A stretch of 64,000 bases of DNA from Phytoseiulus persimilis (Eukaryota; Arthropoda; Arachnida; Mesostigmata; Phytoseiidae): positions 7,254,001-7,318,000 of the forward strand of contig CM075101.1 of assembly GCA_037576195.1 (NCBI GenBank), given 5' to 3'. This document shows, piece by piece, positions 51,292 to 62,893 of the stretch. Each line of letters opens with the position of its first letter. The stretch's first letter is position 1. The notes beneath the pieces were generated by a model. That model did not search any database. It worked only from the letters and a program-made list of their open reading frames with translations, and was not told the DNA's origin. The position numbers and the translations under genes are program-made.

Positions 51292-53026
51292 CTAGAGGAT
51301 GACATATGATGCAAATATGAGAACTTGACACGGTAGACCGCTCAGCGCTATTATGACCTTCGGCGGACGACGCTCATTTATATCATCGGATGTGCCATAG
51401 AGCGATAAGGACCAATTAGACATAGCCGTCGTCCCCATGGAAAAAAGAACGTTGATCCTGCTCCGTCAGTCTCTGTTCGAGAGCGCGCAAATCTCCGCAT
51501 AGCTACATCTGATCCAAGCCGCGTTTTGGAAGGATTCCAAGTCTTCCGATAAGACGGTGCTTCCAACTCATGAATGCTCGTGATTCTCCTTCCGAAAAAA
51601 ATCACTTCAATTACGGCAGAGCTCACGTACCCACGTTGGATGTTGTCACATCCCGTATTTCAGCTGCTCTCGCAGCGAAAGAGATATCCCTTGAGGTAGT
51701 GGTTCTTAGCAAGTGGTACGCGATACTCCTTGAGCGTATCAGAGCTGGGGATCCAAGCGCGGAAATGTTCATCTTATGATGCAAGAGATGGAATGAAGAG
51801 GAGCCAGCGAATCGGGACTTCTTGGGTCGTGCTATGAAATTCACCAAATTAACGGAGCGGATTATGTATAGCAGAGATCGGAGTTCCTCTCCTGATATCC
51901 AACTGGCGAATGAGAAATCCGGAATCACAGGGAGAATATTTTATTGGGGGAGCCTTCATCTGCTGTTTGCGGATGGTTTATCCTTACCTGACAGCTCCTC
52001 GAGGTGAATTTTCGAAGCGTCATTGCTGTTCTGAAGAGAGCGGCAAGAATCCCGGCATCTCAATCTTCTCCTGAAGAAACCGACGCTCTGCGGATCCAAA
52101 CTCGAGCGAGCCGAGGCTGAACCTAGTGCATCCAAAGCCGGGAAAACCGTTGAGGGGGAAACACCCAACGCCAATGGAAGCGGAGCCAAACATGCCGGGG
52201 TTCATCAGAAGCCCCGCTTGAGAGCTTCTGTCAGCGAATCAGATACGTAACGGACTTTCGGTTGAAGTAGGAGTCCCCATAAAGCAGTTACCGCAGCACT
52301 CGAATGACAATGCGTTATTCGAAGGGCGTGGGAAGAGCAAATGTAAACGATGGTAATGCTCATCATCACCTACCATCTCCCGTCCTCAACATATGAAAAT
52401 CCCCCCTCCTCTAAAGAGCATTGATTGTCGTCTTGACACCGAAATGAAGCCGGGAAGCGCCCGTGGCCTGGACTATTTATAGCAGGAGCGCAATTTCACA
52501 CGAACCCCTTTGAAGCTTGCTTGAAAAAGAGGCTACCGGCATCACCGACCGCGTTTGGCGAACGGTGAACGCCAGGGTGGATCTAGATGGCCTGAATCTC
52601 GGAAAACTCGATGACCCGGATTATGAGAGTTGACGAATCACAGACGAGGCGGACGTAGCGCATGTGAACTGACCAAAGGTAGGCGGCTCTCACGGAGGAT
52701 CCGAGAGCTGAATTTGAGCTTTGGAGTAGAGGATTAGATCACTGCGAGCGGCAGAAACGGACGTTGTGAGTGGTCTCATCGATACTGGCAGGAGGTGGCC
52801 GAAATTGCAGGATTACTCAGCCTGCGGCTTTTCTCCATGCAGGGCGCATGAGTTGCGACATCTTGGCGGAAGCTCATCACAGACGATTTTTCGAGGAGAG
52901 TCGAAGTCACCGGGCAGGAGAAGGCGTTCTTCAACGCTATCCGAGTTGTTCTGGTCGGTGCACAGCAGCTCGTTCAAGTGTTGGTCGCGGGACACTTCGA
53001 TTCCGAGTCAAGTTCATATTGCGAGA
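51292..53026. other. 5' flank of the P450 gene
   Basis: No gene recognised. A TATTTATAG motif at about 52475-52483 could be a TATA box, but it is 540 bp from the ATG and cannot be confirmed. Confidence 0.4.
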
Positions 53027-56000
53027 ATGCTCTCATCTGTACTCAGTGCAGTGCTCGTCAGCTTCATCGCCTACAGCATAAGGTCAGCTACAAACTGGAT
53101 GAAAGAGTCCACGAAGCGTAAAATTCACTCTGGCGATCGAGTCTCCGGGTCGTGAGATTTCTGTGATCTTAGCGTTCTCTGAGGCATGTCGACGAACTCC
53201 CTCTCCCCAGATGGCGATTGAGAACACTGAAGCTTTTCCGGGAGAACAATATCCCGGGTCCGCCTCCGCGTTTCCTGTGGGGAAACTTGTGGGAGATATA
53301 TCGAAATGGACACTTGGCGATGCAGAAGAGATGGCACGAAGAGTACGGGCCAATCATCGGATACTTCTACGGTCTGTCGCCTGTCGTAGTTGTTGCAGAT
53401 ACCGACCTCTTGAAACAGGTCATGCTCAAGGACTTCCACAAATTCGCCGATCGCTCCGTGAGTTCCTAAATGCCATCCCAGTGAGGCTCACGTGGGAACG
53501 AGCGCGATTTCCGAGGCGAAGCATTGGGTTACTGAAAAGGATATAGCTCTGCGCCCAGATCTTGCCCATGCCGACGGGTCGTGCCTGAGGGATTCGACTC
53601 ACGTTCCCTTCGCTTGCTCACAGGATCTCGTCAGCGGGTCGGTGACAGGGGGATTCGACGACAGTCTCATGACGCTGAAGGGACAACGCTGGAAAGATGT
53701 ACGAGCCACGCTCTCGCCCTCTTTCACTTCGAAGAAACTCAAAGAGGTCAGTAATCGAGCTCTGTGCGTTCTCGCGAGGGGAGATTCATCCTCACGTCCC
53801 TCGTGCTGTCAGGGGAGCTTGGGGTGTCGAATATTGAAATCAGATATAAATCTCGTGACGAGATTCTCGTCTGGAGTCTCCGGTTGAAATGGTGTCGGCC
53901 GGCTGCCCTCGACTGTTAACTGGGGTTTCGCGGCAACTTGACCAGAAATTCAACTCTGACCCGGTTGGGAGCCGTGTCGGTTCGAGAAAAAAAAATCCAT
54001 TCATGTCGTCAGGTGAAGTTTTGTAAGATATGAACCCGAGTTTGAAGAAACGTGTTTGAAACGAGAACTTATAGTGTCGGTAACGATCCTATCTTCGGAA
54101 TTGTGTCGCCAGCTGTTTTCGAGGGAGGTCCGAAGGTACTGCGAGAATTGAAAACATGATAGTACTCCATTCTGCTCATCGCCATTTTTGGGGAGTGGCC
54201 GACCTCGCTGGACTGTGGACGCTTGACGAGAAGTCGAAAATTCTTCGGGGGTCCCTGGTTTGAGGGTGGGGGATTTTCCTGGCCGTTCGGGATACTGCAG
54301 TAGCTGAACAAACAAGTTGACTGGAGTCATCGCAGAACTAATTGCGGGCAGAAATATGGCCCGGTGTCCTCGAACACGCGGCGCGGTCCCACGAGAAGTC
54401 CAGTTTCTCTGGAATTTTTTGAGAATCCGGGGGGCGGTTTCGTCGAACACGATGATAACTATTGGACATCTGCTCCGTGGCGTCCCGGAGGAAGTGCGCG
54501 TTCCGAAAAATCTCGCGGAACTGCGGTTCCGAGAACCGGTATTCGGCTGTTGGAACAAGTTCTCAACCGGAGTTCAGAGAAATCTCAAAACAGTCAGAGT
54601 TTTCGCGCGCCCAGATACGATCCCGAATCACGGGTTTGCCGAAGGCGCCGATACGGGTTACTCCCATCGCCGCGGTGGTTCATACCAAGGTGGGAGACGA
54701 AGATGACCTCATACGAGAGTTACCGGAACCGGGATTTTGAGGCTCCCGGGACCCACAGCGAGCTCTATTCCTGATCTCTGCGGCGCCCTTTCTATCCGAC
54801 AGATCACGCCCGTGATGTGCGCAAGCGTCGATGGATTCATGGAGAACGTTGAGAAGGGTTTCAACCATTCGGCTCAGTGTGACTTCTATGAGTCTTATCA
54901 AGCCCTGACGCTGGATACAATCTGCAAGGCTGCAATGGGTATTGATTATGGAATCCAGAAGGATTTCGGGAACTCTAAAGCTCTGCGTCGCGTGAGAGCG
55001 ATGCTCACGATCCGGGTGAATTTCTTGCATCTGATCATCGGTAAGCTCAAAGACCGGTCGCTCAGATAGCGACTGGCGCCTTCTTTCCCTCTCAAACCTC
55101 AATGCAGAACGAGGCTTGGCAATGGCCCAATATGGCCACGAAAGAATTCCAGCAGTGTTTCCCGGATCCTCGTCTCGTGCGGCCAGTGGAAGAAAGGCCC
55201 TACTCTGACTCGCGGCCTCCTCTTCACAACGTCAGTGCGTCGGATTCATGATCATCGTCGCTCTAGAAAGGCTCCACACAATCTCGAAACTACTTGAGCC
55301 TGGTTGTGACGCAATTCGTTTGCAAACAGAATGATAGGGTCGCTCCGCACGTCCAGGCCTAGAGTTCGCTCCAACGTTCCAGAGCGCATCTAACATCCGT
55401 TTCGACCGCTGGCGTCTCTCGGGTAGTACCTTAGTACCTGGGGGTTCCTGATCTCGAATTCCTCTTCTCCGCAGTTTCATTCCCGATGTTGGTGTCCCTC
55501 TTTGGCAAGGTTCTCACCAACCTTTTTTTCCGGCTGCAAAACCATCTAGAAAATCCCATCGAAGCTTTCAAAAAGGAAACCGCAGAAGTTGTGAGATTGA
55601 GGAGATCGAATCCCGAGGTGAGCTCAACCAGAGATGAATATGATCGAGCTCAAACTCGAGACATTTCCGCGTCGAATAGTTACGACAGAACGCCTCTTGA
55701 AGTCGCGTCGGTCATCCGCGTGCTAAACACAAGTTTTCTCTCCGTTACAAGAGTGTGAAGCGTTCTGATCTGCTCCAGCTGATGATGGATGCTCAGGATA
55801 CGGGAGCTTCAACGAGAAATTTGACTGCTCTGATAGCTGGGGACACAGCCGAAGTTATCGAAGCAGAAAAAGAGGCGAAAACTGGGAGAGCAATAACAGC
55901 AGCGAGTTCTGGCAAAGAATTCCTCCCTGTGAAAAAAATCAGAACACTCACAGAAAGCGAGTTGGTGGACAGCGCCTTCATCGTGCTACTAGCAGGGTGA

Positions 56001-56820
56001 GTAACGGTTGGATATCACCAAGCGGACTGCTCATTTCTATCGAGAGCCCTGCCTGGGCTCTGAGAGTTTCGCGTAAAATGAACAGACGGAGTCCTGGATC
56101 TGGAAGGTTTTGCTATAACAGGATTACTCCTCCCAAAGGTACGAAACCACCGCATCCACATTGGCGTTTCTCACAAAAATGTTAGTACGTTTCCCAGAAG
56201 TTCAAGAACGAGTCCGTGCAGAACTAATGACGGCGACAGACGGCGGCAAAATTTTCGACTTCGAGCGCTTGCAAAGCTGCCAGTACACGGAGGCGGTTCT
56301 ACAGGAAACACTGCGCATGTACCCACCGGTTATGTTGTGAGTTCATCTCGTATGAATGCTCTGGAATCGCAGAATGAGTTCTCTGCAGACTCGTAGAGCG
56401 AAAAGAAAGTCATTGTACATCTTCTTCGACAGCCTCACAGCTCGTATCGCATCTGAAGACGTGAACTTTGGAAAGATGACGATCCCGAGAGGCGTCACCG
56501 TTTTTGCTTCCACCAACGAGCTTCAGCACAGAGACGATGTGTTTCCCGAGCCCTACAAGTTCCTGCCCGAAAGATTTCTACCAGAGAACAGGACTCCGGC
56601 CATGGCGGCCTCGTTTGTACCCTTCGGTGCTGGACCTCGGAACTGCATCGGTATGCGGTTCGCCCAGATGGAGATAAAAGTCACATTGGCGAAGCTGCTG
56701 ACGAAGTACAGGGTCATGTCGAAGAACGAGCCGTACCACGACCCGTTGATCCGAACCATGCAGTTTCCCATAGTGCAACAGATCAGAGACCCGCTTAAAT
56801 GCGATTTGGAGCTGCTGTAG
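53027..56820 (+). CDS. Cytochrome P450, CYP3 clan (8 exons)
   Basis: This is a microsomal heme monooxygenase of the clan that includes CYP3A and insect CYP6/CYP9, often involved in oxidation of foreign compounds. I place exons at 53027-53082, 53211-53457, 53624-53746, 54803-55040, 55475-55617, 55752-55996, 56139-56336 and 56433-56820. All phases agree and give 545 aa. Exon 1 encodes a hydrophobic anchor. Exon 2 has the proline hinge (NIPGPPP). The I-helix AGYETT spans the exon 6/7 junction. Exon 7 has the ExxR motif (ETLRMYPP), and exon 8 has PYKFLPERF and the heme loop FGAGPRNCIG with Cys488 as iron ligand. The protein is longer than the usual 500-520 because exon 6 has an acidic insert of about 45 residues before the I-helix. 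The exon 8 acceptor (CTTCGACAG) was chosen over 56394 because only it keeps phase. No internal stop was found. Confidence 0.93.
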
Positions 56821-57279
56821 CGCCCGCTACGGAAAATCTAAGCCTGTGAATCGGCGGTCGTGTCGAGTCCCCGCGTCGGGTGTAGATGAGGGTGCTGAGG
56901 CTCCAAGAGTCTCCGCATCCGAAAAAGTGATCGAGGTACGGGGCATCGAATAGTTCCTCGCGGACGAAACTATTTTTCTCTGCTATTCTTGTAACCCCAG
57001 AGTCCCAGATCGCTCCGCCCAGCATGGGATTTCCATGGGCCATGCGTACCAGGTCAAAATGTATGCTGTGAAATCAATGTCGCTCTCACTGCGCTTGAGC
57101 CTGCGAAGTTTTGTTGTTTCGATAAACTCATCCATCTAGGCGAGAGTTTCCTGAAGTTCTCACGATGTTCGGTCGCGATTCCAGAGCCCTGCGAAAACAG
57201 CCCAGGGGCTGTCGGGAATGATGAGTTCGCTACGAATCGCGGAAAGTCATATGAAGGTCAGAGTGGGCGAACTCTAGCT
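56821..57279. other. 3' flank of P450, no gene recognised
   Basis: Short frames only. Confidence 0.45.
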
Positions 57280-57556
57280 GCATCTAGGGTTTGCGGCTTC
57301 CCGCAGTTTCGGGACGGCAAGCCCGCGGGCCCCCGAAACTACTGCGTCAGGACCGCGGGCTTCAATCGTCCAACCCCGCGGATTATCTGTCATTACCATA
57401 ACTATTCGGATAACTATTATCATAATGCGCTTACTATTAGTGATAGTCAAGATTCCACAGGCGAGCTACATTCATAATTATTATTCATTTAAGAATACAG
57501 ACCGCGGGCTTGCCGTCCTGAAAATGCGGAATTTTGCAAATCCTAGCTGCATCCCG
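57280..57556. mobile_element. MITE-like element with ~50-bp inverted ends
   Basis: Bases of about 57282-57331 and 57503-57552 are reverse complements over roughly 50 bp. The inner 21 bp (around GGACGGCAAGCCCGCGG) is identical and the outer part about 80% equal. The core between them is AT-rich (ATTATCATAATG, TAATTATTATTC), unlike its surroundings, and too short for a transposase. This fits a miniature inverted-repeat transposable element. The exact ends and target duplication are unclear because CTAGCTGCATC occurs at both edges. Confidence 0.75.
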
Positions 57557-57939
57557 TACTACGATTCTCTTCCGGTCCCCTCAGAACATGTTCCGCGGTA
57601 TGAACCTTGGAAGTTCCGGAAGTGCTCGAGGGCCGAGGGTCCTGACGGTGGGAATGAAGCTGAGCACATAAAATTGGAGTACATCGGATGTAACACCAGA
57701 CAGCAAAGAGAATGACACCCGAAAGGGTTCTACGGGGGCGCGAACAGCTACATTTCAGGCATTGCCGTAATCCAACGCTTCCATGGCAGGAAAACAAGAG
57801 CTTTGTTTTCCGGCTGAACCTCTCAGCCAGCCCTCAGAAGTGTCCTGGGATTACCTTTCGGTATTGCTTCAGTAACACTCCCTATCGCCTCGCAAATCCC
57901 ATTGCGGGCGGTGGGCTTGGGTCTTAAGATGGTTCAGAT
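57557..57939. other. Intergenic, no gene recognised
   Basis: Short frames only. Confidence 0.4.
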
Positions 57940-58464
57940 TTAGTTCTGATATAAATTAAATCCTCTTTTTACCACATAGGAAAACAAGAGCATGGCCAAC
58001 AAATCATGCTCTTGGGCTTCTGCAATGAGAGTGAGCAGGCAGCGGAGCCGGCGCTTCTCGGTATAGTCGAGAGGGTTGAAACGCATTCGACCACGTCTGC
58101 GGCAGAAATATTCCCTATGTAATCGATCGTTCAACTTCTGGTGGCGAGGCAGTTCATCCTCCTGTTCACAGAGTATCGAAATCCTCCAAATGGTTCTCGG
58201 TTCCTCTATTTCGTTCGAATGAAAGGCGAAGATAGCGATGCCTCGAGCTCGTTCACTCACAGGAACTTCCCTGGGCCGCTTTCTCCATTGAATTTTTAGG
58301 CGTCTATTGTCCTTTTTCCGAGACAAGAGTTGTCGCGAAAGAGCTCCCATCTCGAGATGTTCCTGAGGAAGCGTTTGACTTCTTCCGCGAAGGTTCTTCG
58401 CTACTCCCTCATCATATAGCCGCATGTGGAGGAAGCGAAACTGTTCACAGAATCGCAGTAGCAT
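57940..58464 (-). CDS. Unrecognised open frame of 174 codons
   Basis: I do not recognise this product. The frame runs from an ATG at 58464 to a stop at 57940 and has an Arg/Glu/Leu-rich composition, with alternating basic and hydrophobic stretches and a hydrophobic patch (DLLAMLLFSYVV) near the end. It is among the longest unassigned open frames here. No signal peptide, zinc motif or splice context supports it. It could be a lineage-specific gene, an exon, or chance. Confidence 0.2.
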   Translation of the reverse strand: MLLRFCEQFRFLHMRLYDEGVAKNLRGRSQTLPQEHLEMGALSRQLLSRKKDNRRLKIQWRKRPREVPVSERARGIAIFAFHSNEIEEPRTIWRISILCEQEDELPRHQKLNDRLHREYFCRRRGRMRFNPLDYTEKRRLRCLLTLIAEAQEHDLLAMLLFSYVVKRGFNLYQN

Positions 58465-58760
58465 TAGCTCTTCCAAGTCGCTAAGTTTATAATCTGACCG
58501 GCAGTTTCATGTTGTGGGGAGTAGAGCATGTTGGGATTGTGGAGTCTTTCATATCCATCGGAGAGCGGAATATACCGTCGAGAGAGCTTGGGGACGCCGG
58601 ATAAGTCTACACCGCTTGTGAGGCCAAACGACCGGAAAGGCAAACGGGGAGAACAAGCGAAAGTTTCACGAAGTCATCCGATACTGGCGTGTTAGAAACC
58701 CAGGGAAGCACTTGAGTTCTTCGGTAACAAACGCCCTCCACGCCGGCGAAACCGGACCCG

Positions 58761-58847
58761 GACATTTTTGCGCGAGCATTTTGGCGCAGGACGTTTTGGC
58801 GCAGGAAGTTTCGGCAAAGATTCAGATGGAGCTCCCATGAGTTATTC
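58761..58847 (+). repeat. Foldback arm 4L: 15-bp TTTTGGCGCAGGA units
   Basis: Three 15-bp units and one 14-bp unit (GACATTTTTGCGCGA, GCATTTTGGCGCAGG, ACGTTTTGGCGCAGG, AAGTTTCGGCAAAG) are followed by an inner segment starting ATTCAGATGGAG. The reverse complement of the same series, including the 14-bp last unit and ATTCAGATGAAG, lies at 59601-59699. Confidence 0.8.
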
Positions 58848-59600
58848 AACCAATTGCGACAGTATTGCTCTGTAGCTACCGATGCTTTTTTCGATGCAGA
58901 AGACCATCAGAGGTCTCATGTATACCCTATAGTTTCCGTCGCAACATGCTCGAAAAATTTCGCTCGAATCGCCCACACCTTTAGTTGCTAGGTTTCAAAT
59001 TTTTAGGTGTTGTCGATGCAGAAGCGGCTCAAAGCTTGTTTTTTTTCTCGATTCAGGCTGCAATAGATTGCATTGATGCATGACCTGCCGGTGGGTATAT
59101 TGACGTACGCTGACAGCGCAGTGCGGGATTCGGTCGGGACGATTTCATCAACCGAAGTCTAAGGTACTTGAATTATGCTTCACGATTTTCGCTCGCGGTT
59201 GAAACCGTTCATAGAAGGTATCGAAACACTTTGAGAGATACCGATTTCAGTACTTTTCGTGAGGGTCAATAAGATGTGGACAGCTATTGGGCGATCACCA
59301 ATGAAAGTGGGCTGTGGGACTACGAGCCCGTCGCTCAGATAGACAAGTGATAGCTGTTGACATCGTAAAATTCGTTCCGACCGAGTCCCACACTGTTCTC
59401 TCAGCGTTTCAATGCGTTATTTTCCCGAGAATAACTGTCGAGTCTGCACCGACGGCGCATTTGAGAGCGAGTAAATCTCGACGTGAGCGATTCGAACGAA
59501 CTTTTTCGTGCACGTGGGAGCCGAGACCATTGATGGGAGCTCCGGTGGCCACATTCGCCACATCGAGCATCGATAGTCACTGAGAAATACTGTTCCTAGA
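58848..59600. other. Interior of the foldback-like pair 4
   Basis: About 0.75 kb without a recognisable coding sequence. A minus-strand stretch near 59570-59440 with a few Cys and His codons was considered as a degraded zinc finger and not accepted. Confidence 0.4.
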
Positions 59601-59699
59601 ACTCCTGGGCGCTTCATCTGAATCTGCGTCAAAACCTCGTGCGCCTGAATGTCTGTCGCGCCAAATTGTTCAGCGCCAGAATCTCTGCGCTAGAATATC
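59601..59699 (-). repeat. Foldback arm 4R: 15-bp units, inverted
   Basis: On the minus strand the units read TATTCTAGCGCAGAG, ATTCTGGCGCTGAAC, AATTTGGCGCGACAG, ACATTCAGGCGCACG and AGGTTTTGACGCAG, then ATTCAGATGAAG and a GAGTT end. They match 58761-58847 in phase with one or two more units. Confidence 0.8.
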
Positions 59700-60574
59700 C
59701 TAGACCGCGGCGAAACCACTCAGCATATAGGAAGGACAGAAGAATAGGACGGTGCATTTGCGAAGAGCTTCAGCAGGAAGTCAGAGAGAGACTTGTAACA
59801 CGTGGCCCACATGATGTCACGTTTGACGAGAGGACTCACTTATCCTGTTCCAACATGATCGACTTCGTCACTCGCGGATTTCTCGAAGCTTCGGGGAGAC
59901 GACAATGGTCAGCTCAAGACTTGCAGAACGCGTGTCCCTCGTGCCGTCATTGCCGATGAACCGGTCCTCCGTGTTTCAATGAGAATGCCCTGTCTCCGGT
60001 CCGGAATCTGCAACTGCAGGCTGCATGAGTCACCTCTCTTCGCAATCGTCGCGGCATCCCTGTGGGCTTATTCGGTTCGAAGGGATTCCTCAAGTCACCG
60101 AATACCTCATCCGCTTCCATCACTAGGTATTAAGAACGATACATGCTCCGACATGATAAATGAGTCACGAAGAGCCATCCTCAGATAGAGAGCTATTCCC
60201 TCAGAGCGAATTCTTCTCCAACGATCCCAATCTTCCTCTGGAAAGGTCACGAAAGCCACGAAGAGCAATTATGAATGTCTTTTGGCGGGTCACCTCCTCG
60301 CTAGGTGGAACGGATTCAACAGCAGCCATTTCGAGTTCCCATCAGGGGAACAGGCAAAACCTCGAAGGGCCGGAGGCGGAAGCCGGAGAGAGAATAATTC
60401 AGTCAGCACGCACAGGTAATCACAATGGAACGGATTCGAGAACAAATTCAGGCTCATTTGGGCTGCCAGATGCATGGAGGAGAAGTTCAGCGGCGTTCGA
60501 CGAGTCCAATTACAGAACCGATGTGTGGCCAGAACTGCGCGGGATCAGTATGAGTATTTGGTGGTGGTTTGGTG
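59700..60574. other. Intergenic, no gene recognised
   Basis: A plus-strand frame at 60160-60606 stays open but shows no domain. Its last residues may belong to the retroelement domain that follows. Confidence 0.4.
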
Positions 60575-61055
60575 AATCACGGCAGCCGTGTTTTATTAGA
60601 AGCTGAAAGAGTTGGGTTCCGCAGGAGTTGCCAGCAACCTGGAACCGACGGGGCTCTCAGGTAACTCGGCGCTCCGACCCGACGGCCTCACACTGTCGTC
60701 ATGGAAGGCAGGGAGTACTCTTGTGTGGGACGCCGGGGTCTGGGATACTCTAGCGCCGTCGTACCGCACCGGCGCCGCTCGTGGGCCTGGGGTCGTCGCC
60801 AATACCTCAACGCAAACGTTCCCCAAAGAACTCGGAAGGCGAATTGAAGTTGTTACGGGAGACAGAAGGGCCTCGGAGTTCCTGTTTCAGCGTGTGTCCA
60901 TCGAGGTCCACAAAGGCAACAGTGCGGCGGTTAGCGGCTCTCTACCTGAGGCTTCTAATCTAGTCGGTATCGGCCAAAATCCCGCAGTGCATACAACCAT
61001 TATCATCAAATATAATAAAATTAGTGCTTCCCCGCTGAAAGAGTCTGTATCTTGA
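60575..61055 (+). mobile_element. Retroelement C-terminal domain fragment (RPDG...WD family)
   Basis: The frame from 60612 encodes SNLEPTGLS, then LRPDGLTLSSW, STLVWDAGVWDTLAPSY, and near the end RRASEFLFQRVSIEVHKGNS. I recognise this order from the region C-terminal to the reverse transcriptase in many invertebrate retroelement proteins; I cannot name the exact clade. The preceding residues CFIRS at 60590 and a shift of frame near 60606 suggest the homology begins slightly upstream. No reverse transcriptase is nearby, so this is a truncated relic. Confidence 0.6.
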
Positions 61056-62421
61056 TCACGAGGTCGGACTCGATACCGTTTAATGGTGGTTATTGGCGAG
61101 CCAGAGAGCTGCAGATGGAGTCAAGCGACACGGGTTTGACATCTAGGATCAAAATTGGAGTTTCGATCCACTTAAAGAAAAAACGTTTACAAACGAATTG
61201 ATTTTTTTTTTTCTGAAACAGGAACTGCTACAATCATGATCGTACATAGACGCAAGCTTGGTATCGATTCGGAAGTGTAAAGTCCGAGACGGTCCAGGAG
61301 ATCTCATTCGGTGAAGCAGACCTCGTTGCATCCGGAGCAAAAAGGGTTCACCTGTTGGGATCTGAATGTCCGCATGTTTGCTCGCGCCAGGCGAATCGGC
61401 AAGGAATAAAGTATCGAACTGCCAGAAACACGCTACCACAAAAAATTGTCACACCACGAATGGGTTGCCCCCTTCTACAGGCTTGTAGACTGGACTTCAG
61501 GAGCATGCTTTGTTTCCATTTTCCATCACAATGATTTCCTAAATCTATCTCAGGTTTCCAGTATTCTCTCTTTGATGAGTCTCCTGAAAAGCGCGAGAAG
61601 CGATCGGCCTGTGTCATCGGCGTAGCGGATGCTTATATCTAAAGCCTGTGAGTTCGGGCGTTGTTTCGGAATCATACCCTCACGGCAAAGGATTAATCCC
61701 GAGCGATTGATGGAATAATTTCGAAAAATCAGCCAAACTTCCTGGTCCTACCAATATCTGACGTTGCCAACAGCTGAGTGGAGGACAGACAGCATACAAC
61801 CGGTCATGAACGAGTTAGAAGCCACGAACATTCACCCCGATAGCCCGAGAGCAATTCCAAACGGTAGCTTGGTCCCGAGTTCCCAGCACTTTGGGGGCGG
61901 TTATTTAGTATTCTTCTTGTCTCACACAGAGTCAGCCTCACACCTCTCGAGTTTCCCCGCTGGTGTCCGCAAACCGATTCCCCGGCTGGAACCACAAGCC
62001 CCGGGACCTCGTCAGGTATTCCAGCTGGCCTTGGGCGCTTCTCACTCCGGAAGACGACCTACCAAGCTCTCCTTGATCGAACTCGTCAGGAGCTCCGAGA
62101 CTCGGGGTTTCCAGAGCCCATCCCTCCGCTGTTCGTTGAGATTTTTCTGAGTTCCTCCGTCAGTATTGCGCTCCTGACTGATACTACGTTCGCTCCGGTT
62201 AAATTGGGCAGCGCTGTGGATTTTCATTGCACTCGGAAAATCTCCAATCCATTGGAAGTCCTCGGCGATGTTGCGGATGTAGGGCGGAGATCTCTGCTTT
62301 TTCCCAGGGATGGTATACTACCGCAGTCTCAAGCTGACGATACACCCTTACTCCGCATCTTAAGGGTATTGGCCGACAGTATCACCACAGCACTTTTTCC
62401 GAAGGGATGATTTTATGTCAG
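61056..62421. other. Intergenic, no gene recognised
   Basis: Only short unrelated frames. A T-rich run lies at 61201-61213. Confidence 0.45.
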
Positions 62422-62511
62422 GGGAGCGCTTCGTCACAAGTCGCTCATCATTTCAAAACATCGACTCGAACAATGCCACTCCCAGCAGCTGTGTGATCAG
62501 CCATTGAAAGC
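62422..62511 (+). repeat. Dispersed repeat, copy 2 (partner at 51205-51291)
   Basis: Same blocks and order as the copy near 51205-51291, same orientation, diverged. Confidence 0.5.
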
Positions 62512-62707
62512 CAGTGTCAACCGCGGAGATGTCGGAAATTCCGACGGAATAACGCTCCGCATAACATCATTCTCGGAAGACACTCGTACACAGGGTGGCC
62601 CGAGCTCGACGAACTACTCTGAGTGAGCTGTGGTTCTACCCCAACATGTCGGCACAGCTTTGTACAGTAGCCTTTTTCTGTCCTCATATTGGCAGCTCTG
62701 CGTCCGA

Positions 62708-62893
62708 ATATTCAAGTTGCCGCATCCTCTCAGCCGAGCGTTCAGGGGTGCAACCTTGCCGATTGAGGACTTACGACGCAAATACCCTCACTTGGAGCCA
62801 ATTCCGGGGTTGTTATCTCCTGGATTGAACAAGGAGTTCGTGGAGGCGTGGAAATCAACTTCGTCGGAAGAATCGAGGAAACCCAGGGAATGA
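62708..62893 (+). mobile_element. Possible BEL/Pao retrotransposon protease-region scrap
   Basis: The frame contains IFKLPHPLSRAF and TLPIEDLRRKYPHLEPIPG. The 'LP...(L)RxKYPHLxxIP' pattern resembles the protease/linker region of BEL/Pao pol proteins. The active-site part and the following 'LLIG' segment are not visible, so the match is weak. Confidence 0.3.

Noticed and set aside
56394-56820. Alternative P450 exon 8 starting at the CTCTGCAG acceptor
   Set aside because: Either the phase from exon 7 fails or a stop follows. The acceptor at 56432 keeps frame and gives the expected spacing between PP and the following Arg.
59440-59580. Possible C2H2 zinc finger on the minus strand
   Set aside because: A few Cys and His codons occur but spacing fails in every frame, and two frames would have to be mixed.
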